Origin: Mumia sp. ZJ1417
GTDB lineage: Bacteria; Actinomycetota; Actinomycetes; Propionibacteriales; Nocardioidaceae
DNA length: 64,000 nt
Assembly (NCBI RefSeq): GCF_014127285.1
Contig: NZ_CP059901.1
Location: 2,666,001 to 2,730,000, forward strand
Direction of reading: 5' to 3'
In this document: positions 27,273 to 33,671 of the stretch, in pieces
Layout: each line of letters opens with the position of its first letter
Position numbering within the stretch: the stretch's first letter is position 1
Position numbers and translations under genes: made by a program
Notes under the pieces: model-generated
What the model was told of the DNA's origin: nothing
Database searches by the model: none
The model's input: only the letters and a program-made list of their open reading frames with translations

Positions 27273-28457
27273 GTGAACACCATGACGCAGGACAGCTCAA
27301 CCGCTGGGCTCGTGCTCCGCACCGTGCTCCACCACGGCGTCGCCTTCCGCGACCAGATCGCTGAGTCCACGGGTCTCAGCGCGGCCACGATCGGCCGTCA
27401 GGTCACCTCGCTCGTCCGCCGCGGCCTGCTACGCGAGCGACCCGACTGCACTCGTTCCGGGCACGTCGGCCGCCCGAGCGTCCCCGTCGAGGTCGATGAC
27501 CGCCTGCTCGCCGCCGGCGCCGTCCACATCGGGCGCCTCGTCACGACCGTCGCGCTCACCGACCTGCGCGGCCGCGTGCTCGGCGTCGCCCACCTCCCGA
27601 CCCGCGGAGGCGACGCCGACCTGGTCAAGGCCGCCGCCCGCCGTCTGATCGGACTGCACGCCGGGATCGGCGGCCGTACGCTCATCGCCGCCGCGGTCGT
27701 CGCACCGTGGGAAGCTCTCGACCGCTCCCCCGCCGTCGCCGGTCGGACGCTGCGCGACACCACCACACTGCCCACCTCGACCGCCGACCACGTCGCCGCT
27801 GTCGCCGCCGCCGACCTCCTCTTCTCACCCGAGCACGCGCACGGGACGACGACGTACGTCTATGCACGCGAGACCGTCGGCGTCGCGACCGTCCACGACG
27901 GGGTCATCCCCTCCAGTGGACGCCGTACGGGCAGCGTCACGCACCTCCCGACGACCTCCGACGCCGCGTGCCGCTGCGGCGCACGGGGCTGCCTCGGCGC
28001 CACCGTCGCCACGATCGGCCCGCGGGCTGCGGCCGCCGGCATCGTCGAACGGCCCGATGTCGAGCTGGTCCATGCCGCCGCGCTCGCCGGGGACGTCGAC
28101 GCGCACGAGCTCCTCATCGACCGCGCCGACCACCTCGGCCGCGCGGTCGCGATCATCCGCGACCTCCTCGACCCCGACCGCGTCGTCCTCGCCGGCCAGG
28201 CCTTCACCGCATACCCGGCCGCCGCGTCGGTCGTGCTCGACGCGTTCCGCCGCACGACGGGGCTCGGGCCCGTGCCGATCACGCTGTCGCGGTTCGGCGC
28301 CGAGGTCCAGGCAGCAGCAGCCGGGGCGATCGCGCTCGGCCCGGTCTACCGCGACCCGCACGCCGCGCTCGACCGGCACTCGCGACTGGTCCAGCGCACC
28401 CGCAACACGCGGCGGTCGCGTTCGGCGTCGACGGTGGTGCGGCTGCAGCCCGCCTGA
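27273..28457 (+). CDS. ROK-family transcriptional regulator with degenerate sugar site
   Basis: A 394-residue protein with an N-terminal winged helix (FRDQIAESTGLSAATIGRQVTSLVRRGLL, about 22-50) and a C-terminal ROK fold. The sugar-binding signatures are eroded: ExGH reads SVTH, NDxN is missing, and the zinc motif reads CRCGARGCLG with Gly in place of the final Glu. It has therefore probably lost kinase chemistry and may sense a different ligand or none. The C-terminus is Arg/Ser rich. GTG 27273 is chosen; an ATG nine bases later (27282) is possible. No sugar genes are adjacent; the next gene is a secreted peptidase. Confidence 0.8.
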   Translation: MNTMTQDSSTAGLVLRTVLHHGVAFRDQIAESTGLSAATIGRQVTSLVRRGLLRERPDCTRSGHVGRPSVPVEVDDRLLAAGAVHIGRLVTTVALTDLRGRVLGVAHLPTRGGDADLVKAAARRLIGLHAGIGGRTLIAAAVVAPWEALDRSPAVAGRTLRDTTTLPTSTADHVAAVAAADLLFSPEHAHGTTTYVYARETVGVATVHDGVIPSSGRRTGSVTHLPTTSDAACRCGARGCLGATVATIGPRAAAAGIVERPDVELVHAAALAGDVDAHELLIDRADHLGRAVAIIRDLLDPDRVVLAGQAFTAYPAAASVVLDAFRRTTGLGPVPITLSRFGAEVQAAAAGAIALGPVYRDPHAALDRHSRLVQRTRNTRRSRSASTVVRLQPA

Positions 28458-28596
28458 GAATGCGGCGAGATACGTTCCTCATCTGACGGCATCGACTCCC
28501 CATCACACCTCCCCGCACCTCTAGCGGAGAGGGCGGTTTCCCTGCCACTCTGGTCCCGCGACAGGATCCTCGCCTTCACGACCCTGAGGAGCGGCC

Positions 28597-29895
28597 ATGT
28601 TCCGCAAGACATCGATCGGTATCGCAAGTCTCGCCACCCTGCTCACCCTGACGGCCCCGGCGACCGCCGCGCCGTCATCGGCGCCCGCTGTCGAGCCCGC
28701 CACGACCCAGATCACCACCGAGCACTGGGACGGGATCGCCGACTTCCGCGAGGGCAGCTGGGACGGCGTACGCCCCGGCGCCGGCGGGAGCCTGGTCGTC
28801 TCGCCCCGTACGACCCAGACCACCACCTACGCCGACCCGCACGGCGACGGCGCCGCCCGGACGTACGAGTACGGCACCTGGACGTCACCCGTCATGACTC
28901 CCGGCTACGCGATCGACGAGTCGATCACCTCCTGGAATGCGATCACGCCGACCGGCACCTTCGTCGAGACCACGTTCCGCGGCCAGCGCCCGGATGGCAC
29001 GTGGACGAAGTGGTACGTCCTGGGGCGCTGGGCCTCGGGCGACGACTTCGAGGGCGGCGACATCCACCGCACCTCGCTCAACGGCCAGGGTGACACCGAC
29101 GCCACCGTCTACACCGACACGTTCTCGGCACGTACCGGCAAGGAGCCCGTCGCCTACCAGACCCGGGTGACGCTCCTGCGTCCCGAGGGCAGCCACGCGA
29201 CACCGCGGCTCAACGGCGTCACGACGATGACCAACGAGCTGCTCGGTGGCGACGACGGCGTCACCAGCGACTTCACGCTCGGCCGGCACGTCGAGCTCGA
29301 CGTGCCGCGGTTCTCGCAGAACATCCACAAGGGCGAGTACCCGGAGTTCGGGGGCGGCGGCCAGGTCTGGTGCTCCCCGACCTCCACGACGATGGTGCAG
29401 TACTACTGGGGCAAGAAGCACCAGGTCCCGCGCCACGAGCTGCGCGACATCGTCGCCCCCAACGGCGACCCGCAGGTCGACTACGCGGCGATGATGACGT
29501 GGGACTACACGTACGAGGGCGCCGGCAACTGGCCCTTCAACGCCGCGTACGCCCATACGTTCGGCCTTGACACGTTCGTGACGCGGCTGCGGTCGCTCGC
29601 GGAGGCCGAGCGGCTCGTTGCCGCCGGGATCCCGGTCATCACGTCACTCTCGTGGGACCTCGACGAGATGCCCGAGGCGGGCTACGAGACCGACGGCCAC
29701 CTCATGGTCATCATCGGGTTCACCGCCGACGGCGACCCGATCCTCAACGACCCTGCGTCGAACAGCAACGAGGCGGTCCGCAACGTCTACACCCGCGAGA
29801 ACTTCGAGAAGGTGTGGCAGGACTCGACCGACGGCGTCTCGTACCTGTATCACCCGTCCCACGTGAAGCTCCCCCGCGGCGCCACCAACTGGTGA
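28597..29895 (+). CDS. Secreted C39-like cysteine peptidase
   Basis: A 432-residue exported protein. Signal peptide 1-25 ending ATAAPSS; a beta-rich N-terminal domain of about 200 residues (starting ITTEHWDGIADF); then a C39-like papain-fold domain with catalytic Cys259 in VWCSPTSTTMV, His368 in DGHLMVIIGF and Asp385 in LNDPAS, the expected triad order. It may cleave peptides or amide bonds outside the cell; the substrate is unknown. GAGGAG lies just upstream of the ATG. The 139-nt leader region shows no defined operator. Confidence 0.88.
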   Translation: MFRKTSIGIASLATLLTLTAPATAAPSSAPAVEPATTQITTEHWDGIADFREGSWDGVRPGAGGSLVVSPRTTQTTTYADPHGDGAARTYEYGTWTSPVMTPGYAIDESITSWNAITPTGTFVETTFRGQRPDGTWTKWYVLGRWASGDDFEGGDIHRTSLNGQGDTDATVYTDTFSARTGKEPVAYQTRVTLLRPEGSHATPRLNGVTTMTNELLGGDDGVTSDFTLGRHVELDVPRFSQNIHKGEYPEFGGGGQVWCSPTSTTMVQYYWGKKHQVPRHELRDIVAPNGDPQVDYAAMMTWDYTYEGAGNWPFNAAYAHTFGLDTFVTRLRSLAEAERLVAAGIPVITSLSWDLDEMPEAGYETDGHLMVIIGFTADGDPILNDPASNSNEAVRNVYTRENFEKVWQDSTDGVSYLYHPSHVKLPRGATNW

Positions 29896-29900
29896 CCTGC

Positions 29901-29985
29901 TGACGTACGACCCGACAAAAGGACCCGACGCTTCACCCCGGATCTGGGGGTGAAACGTCGGGTCCTTTTGTCGGGTCGTACGTCA
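29901..29985. terminator. 39-bp hairpin between convergent peptidase and cimA genes
   Basis: Left arm 29901-29939 and right arm 29947-29985 are complementary at 38 of 39 positions with a 7-nt loop. The right end contains the cimA stop codon. CCTTTTG lies in the right arm and CAAAAGG in the left, so short U-runs fall inside rather than after the stem. It is probably a two-way terminator. Confidence 0.8.
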
Positions 29986-31587
29986 GGTCAGGACGCGGCG
30001 CAGCCCGTACGTGAACGCGTCGAGCAGCGCCTCCCACGACGCCTCGACGATGTTGTGACCGACGCCGACCGTGGTCCACGTGTCGGTGCCGTCGGTGGTG
30101 CCGATGAGCACGCGGATGCCGGCGTCCGTACCGCCGGCCTCGTCGAGGATGCGCACGCGGTAGTCGTTCAGTCCGAACGACGCGACGTCGGGGAACGCCC
30201 GCTCGATCGCCTGCCGCAGTGCGTGGTCGAGCGCGGAGACCGGTCCGTTGCCCTCCCCCGTCACGACGTAGCGCTGCCCGCCGGCCACGATCTTGACGGT
30301 CGCCTCGGACGGCGCCTCCTCACCGGCGGCGTGGTGCGACTCGGTGATGACCCGCCACGACTCGACGTCGAAGTACGAAGGACGCGCACCCTCGACCACC
30401 TCCGCGAGCAGCAGCTCGAACGAGGCGTCGGCCGCCTCGAACGTGTAGCCGGCCTGCTCGCGGACCTTGACGACGTCGGTGACGCGCGAGAGCGTCTCGG
30501 TGTCTCCGCTGAGGTCGAAGCCGAGCTCCTTGCCCTTGAGCTCGATCGTCGCCCGCCCGGCCATCTCCGAGACGAGCAACCGCATGTCGTTGCCGACGAG
30601 CTCGGGGTCGATGTGCTGGTAGAGATCGGGGTCGACCCGGATCGCGCTCGCGTGCAGGCCCGCCTTGTGCGCGAACGCAGAGACGCCCGTGTACGGCTGG
30701 CGCGCCGCGGGCGGGTAGTTCGTGACCTCCGCGATCGCGTGGCCGATCCGGCTCGCCTCGCGCAGCGCGCCCGCCGGGACGACCTTCTGGCCCAGCTTGA
30801 GCTCGAGGTTGGCGACGCAGGTGACGAGGTCGGCGTTGCCGGTGCGTTCGCCGTATCCGTTGACGCACCCCTGCAGGTGCGTCGCACCCGCGGCGACCGC
30901 GGCGAGCGAGTTGGCGACCGCGCACCCGGTGTCGTTGTGCGCGTGGATGCCGAGCCGCGCGCCGGTCGACGCCGCCACATCACCGACGATCTCGCCGACC
31001 CAGTGCGGGAGCATGCCTCCGTTGGTGTCGCACAGCACGACGACCTCCGCGCCCGCCTCCGCGGCCGTACGGACGACCTCCAGCGCGTACGCACGGTTCT
31101 GGCGATAGCCGTCGAAGAAGTGCTCGCAGTCGAGGAAGACCCGCTGCCCGTGCGCCCGCAGGTGCGTGACTGTGTCGTGGACCATTGCGAGGTTCTCCTC
31201 GAGCGACGTCCGCAGGGCCAGCTCGACGTGTCGGTCGTGACTCTTGGCCACGAGCGTCACCACCGACGCGCCGGACTCTCTCAGCGCGCCGACCAGCGGG
31301 TCGTCCGCGGCGGCCACGCCCGCGCGCCGGGACGCGCCGAACGCCGCCAGGGTCGCGTGCTGCAGTGTCAGCTCCGTACGGGCACGCGCGAAGAAGTCCG
31401 TGTCCTTGGGATTGGAGCCCGGCCAGCCGCCCTCGATGTAGCCGACGCCCAGCGCGTCGAGGTGGCGGGCGATCACCAGCTTGTCGGCGACGGAGAGGTT
31501 GAGGCCCTCCTGCTGAGCGCCGTCACGCAGCGTCGTGTCGTACACGTGGAAGGTCGGGTCCGCCTCGGTGCGGGTCGGCTCGGTCAT
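29983..31587 (-). CDS. cimA: (R)-citramalate synthase
   Basis: Condenses acetyl-CoA and pyruvate to citramalate, giving a threonine-independent route to 2-oxobutyrate and isoleucine. 534 residues. Seen: TLRDGAQQEGLNLS at the N-terminus, the metal site IHAHNDTG, GCVNGYGERTGN, HKAGLHASAI, and the C-terminal LeuA-type allosteric dimer domain (about 400-534), the usual site of isoleucine feedback. Length and GGWPGSNPKD favour CimA over LeuA. AGGAGAACGAG precedes the ATG. Expression is controlled by the attenuator at 31651-31745. Confidence 0.95.
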   Translation of the reverse strand: MTEPTRTEADPTFHVYDTTLRDGAQQEGLNLSVADKLVIARHLDALGVGYIEGGWPGSNPKDTDFFARARTELTLQHATLAAFGASRRAGVAAADDPLVGALRESGASVVTLVAKSHDRHVELALRTSLEENLAMVHDTVTHLRAHGQRVFLDCEHFFDGYRQNRAYALEVVRTAAEAGAEVVVLCDTNGGMLPHWVGEIVGDVAASTGARLGIHAHNDTGCAVANSLAAVAAGATHLQGCVNGYGERTGNADLVTCVANLELKLGQKVVPAGALREASRIGHAIAEVTNYPPAARQPYTGVSAFAHKAGLHASAIRVDPDLYQHIDPELVGNDMRLLVSEMAGRATIELKGKELGFDLSGDTETLSRVTDVVKVREQAGYTFEAADASFELLLAEVVEGARPSYFDVESWRVITESHHAAGEEAPSEATVKIVAGGQRYVVTGEGNGPVSALDHALRQAIERAFPDVASFGLNDYRVRILDEAGGTDAGIRVLIGTTDGTDTWTTVGVGHNIVEASWEALLDAFTYGLRRVLT

Positions 31588-31650
31588 CTCGTTCTCCTGC
31601 TCGGGTCCGTGTCCGGTGTCTCCTCCCGAGTGGGCAGGTGCGCCCGCCCA

Positions 31651-31679
31651 TAAAAAATGCCCCTCGGAGTACGAGAGGC
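31651..31679 (-). terminator. Intrinsic terminator of the cimA attenuator
   Basis: On the minus strand GCCTCTCG pairs with CGAGGGGC (8 bp, one G-U) around a 5-nt loop and is followed by ATTTTTT. It lies 64 nt before the cimA start and after a leader peptide, so it is an attenuator. Confidence 0.85.
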
Positions 31680-31680
31680 T

Positions 31681-31713
31681 GCGCGTCGGACCTGGGAGGT
31701 AGGTCAGACGCGC
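31681..31713 (-). promoter_or_regulatory. Leader hairpin of the cimA attenuator
   Basis: GCGCGTC pairs with GACGCGC, then after one mismatch GACCT pairs with AGGTC, leaving the loop ACCTCCC. The leader-peptide stop codon lies in the 5' arm, so a ribosome there would melt the stem. Confidence 0.75.
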
Positions 31714-31745
31714 TGTCTAATGAAGAGGCCGGTCACACGAGGCAT
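31704..31745 (-). CDS. Leader peptide of cimA (13 codons)
   Basis: ATG at 31745 encodes MPRVTGLFIRQRV, containing Val, Leu, Ile and Val codons. No Shine-Dalgarno is present, but TAGAGT lies 6 nt upstream, so the peptide starts a leaderless transcript. Ribosome stalling when branched-chain aminoacyl-tRNA is scarce would decide whether the following terminator forms. The peptide itself probably has no function. Confidence 0.75.
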   Translation of the reverse strand: MPRVTGLFIRQRV

Positions 31746-31751
31746 GAAGCC

Positions 31752-31761
31752 ACTCTAGACT
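31752..31761. promoter_or_regulatory. Overlapping divergent -10 elements (cimA leader and reductase gene)
   Basis: ACTCTAGACT reads TAGAGT on the minus strand (31757-31752) and TAGACT on the plus strand (31756-31761). Each is properly placed for the start codon on its side: 6 nt to the leader peptide ATG and 9 nt to the reductase ATG. Confidence 0.6.
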
Positions 31762-31770
31762 GGCCGGACC

Positions 31771-32853
31771 ATGACTTCCACCACAACCCCTGCGTCCGAG
31801 TCCAACCTCACTGTGAGGCTCGCGAGCCGACCGCACGGCGAACCGACGGCCGAGAACTTCGCGCTCGCTCTGGAGTCGACGCCCTCACCTGGCGAGAACG
31901 AGGTGCTCCTGCGGACGATCTACCTCTCCCTCGACCCGTACATGCGGGGCCGAATGTCCGAGGCCGAGTCGTACGCCGAACCCGTCCCGGTCGGCGGCGT
32001 GATGGAAGGCGGGACGGTCTGCGAGGTCATCGCCTCGAAGACTGACATGGTCGACGTTGGCGACATCGTCCTCGCCCACACCGGATGGCAGCAGTACGCT
32101 GTCGCGTCCGACAAGGCCGTCCGGAGGCTCGACCCGACCCGTGCGCCGATCTCGACCGCTCTCGGCGTGCTCGGGATGCCCGGCTTCACTGCGTACGCGG
32201 GGCTGCTGCTGATCGGCGCACCGAGGCCTTCGGAGACGGTCGTCGTCGCGGCGGCCGCAGGTCCGGTCGGTTCGGCGGTCGGCCAGATCGCGCAGCTCAA
32301 GGGCGCTCGCGCCGTCGGCATCGCCGGCGGCCCCGAGAAGGTCGCGTACGTCAAGAACGAGCTGGGCTTCGAGGTGGCGCTCGACCACACCGCCCCCGAC
32401 TTCGTCGACAGCCTCGCCGCAGCGACACCCGAAGGCATCGACGTCTACTTCGAGAACGTCGGCGGCAAGGTGTTCGACGCGGTGCTTCCCCGCATGAACG
32501 AGTTCGGGCGCATCCCCGTGTGCGGTCTGGTCTCGCAGTACAACGCGACCTCGCTGCCCGACGGCCCCGACCGTGTCCCGATGCTGATGAGCCGCATCCT
32601 GACCAAGAGCCTGACAGTGCGTGGCTTCATCCAGCGCGAGTTCGTGCGGGCGCACTACCGCGACTTCCTCGAAGACGTGCGCGGCTGGCTGGCCGACGGC
32701 AAGATCCGCTACCGCGAGGACGTGGTCGAGGGCCTCGAGAACGCCCCGGCCGCGTTCCTCGGCATGCTGCGCGGCGAGAACTTCGGCAAGCTCGTGGTCC
32801 AGGTCGGCGACGACCCCACGACGCCTCCCCCCGCCACGACGGCGTCCTCGTGA
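31771..32853 (+). CDS. NADPH-dependent medium-chain reductase (CurA/leukotriene B4 dehydrogenase type)
   Basis: A 360-residue zinc-free medium-chain dehydrogenase/reductase. Seen: YLSLDPYMRGRMSEAESYAEPV (family signature), a Rossmann fold with AAAAGPVGSAVGQIAQLKGARAVGIAGG, and FENVGGKVFDAVLPRMNEFGRI. These match the PTGR/CurA alkenal-one double-bond reductases, which use NADPH to detoxify unsaturated carbonyls. The next gene starts inside its stop codon (GTGA at 32850). It shares a symmetric -10 region with the cimA leader. Confidence 0.9.
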   Translation: MTSTTTPASESNLTVRLASRPHGEPTAENFALALESTPSPGENEVLLRTIYLSLDPYMRGRMSEAESYAEPVPVGGVMEGGTVCEVIASKTDMVDVGDIVLAHTGWQQYAVASDKAVRRLDPTRAPISTALGVLGMPGFTAYAGLLLIGAPRPSETVVVAAAAGPVGSAVGQIAQLKGARAVGIAGGPEKVAYVKNELGFEVALDHTAPDFVDSLAAATPEGIDVYFENVGGKVFDAVLPRMNEFGRIPVCGLVSQYNATSLPDGPDRVPMLMSRILTKSLTVRGFIQREFVRAHYRDFLEDVRGWLADGKIRYREDVVEGLENAPAAFLGMLRGENFGKLVVQVGDDPTTPPPATTASS

Positions 32854-33539
32854 GCCGACCCGTGCCCGTGCCGGGGACGGTGTCTGCGCTCTACGTCGTG
32901 CTCACCGACGAGCCGCTGGAGTCCGACCTCGCTGATCCCCCGGTCCCGCCCCCGAGCCTGCTGCTCGCGCGCGGGTCGAGCCCGAAAGCCGTGCGCTTCG
33001 CCGAGTCGCTCCCGTACGCGACCGCGGTCACGGGCGAGTCAGCACCGGGTGACGCGCTCGAGACGCAACGGCGTACGCAGGCGACCGCCCGCGCACTCGC
33101 CGCCGAGCACGTCGGCGTCGTGATCGACTCGGCGGTGCCCAGGCTGCTCTCGACGGCGCCGCACCCCGACGTCGTCCGCGCGAGCGACTGGTTCGTCCTC
33201 GAGCATCCGGCGGACGACGTGTCGACGACGCACGGGCTGGCGCGGTTCGGACTGCCCGAGCTCGTGGTCTCGGGCATCGAGGCCGGGCGGCTTCCGATGT
33301 ACGACGCGGTGCTCACCGGCATCGCGCAGCGGATGGTCGAGGAGTGGCCCGACAACGACCCCGTCGGACCGGCGACGATCACGCTCCGCGACGTGGCGAG
33401 GGGCTACGGCGACGCCTCGGCCGGCGGGGACGATCCCACCCTGGAGCGCAGTGTCGACGTCACCTTGACGTACGACCCGGACGACGACCGGTTGGTCGTC
33501 GCACTGCACGACGACCCGGCCACCGCCCTCTTCGCCTAG
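32850..33539 (+). CDS. Uncharacterised protein coupled to the reductase gene
   Basis: 229 residues, acidic, no signal peptide and no membrane segment. I do not recognise the family. Features: a proline-rich region about 25-37 (PPVPPPSLLLARGSS), a helical middle, and a C-terminal beta part (SVDVTLTYDPDDDRLVVALHDD). The GTG start overlaps the reductase stop, so both are made together. A stem-loop with a pyrimidine-rich tail follows (33559-33590). Confidence 0.7.
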   Translation: MSRPVPVPGTVSALYVVLTDEPLESDLADPPVPPPSLLLARGSSPKAVRFAESLPYATAVTGESAPGDALETQRRTQATARALAAEHVGVVIDSAVPRLLSTAPHPDVVRASDWFVLEHPADDVSTTHGLARFGLPELVVSGIEAGRLPMYDAVLTGIAQRMVEEWPDNDPVGPATITLRDVARGYGDASAGGDDPTLERSVDVTLTYDPDDDRLVVALHDDPATALFA

Positions 33540-33558
33540 CCCACGCGAGTCACTCTGA

Positions 33559-33590
33559 CTCGGCGTTCCTCGCGCCGAGACTTCTCTTCC
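33559..33590 (+). terminator. Stem-loop with T-rich tail
   Basis: CTCGGCG (33559-33565) pairs with CGCCGAG (33573-33579), followed by ACTTCTCTTCC. Probable terminator of the reductase operon, weaker than a classical U-tract. Confidence 0.55.
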
Positions 33591-33633
33591 TCCCGAACCC
33601 CGTTTGTGTCCGATTTGTCCGGGTACGGCGTGC

Positions 33634-33655
33634 AGGAACCGTGTCTCGGGTTCCT
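33634..33655. promoter_or_regulatory. Palindrome upstream of the beta-glucosidase gene
   Basis: AGGAACC and GGTTCCT arms (7 bp perfect) around 8 nt, ending one base before the AGGAGGAG ribosome-binding site. It could be an operator for a sugar-responsive repressor or a 5' UTR hairpin. No known box (e.g. the CebR box) matches. Confidence 0.45.
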
Positions 33656-33671
33656 CAGGAGGAGACATGCC

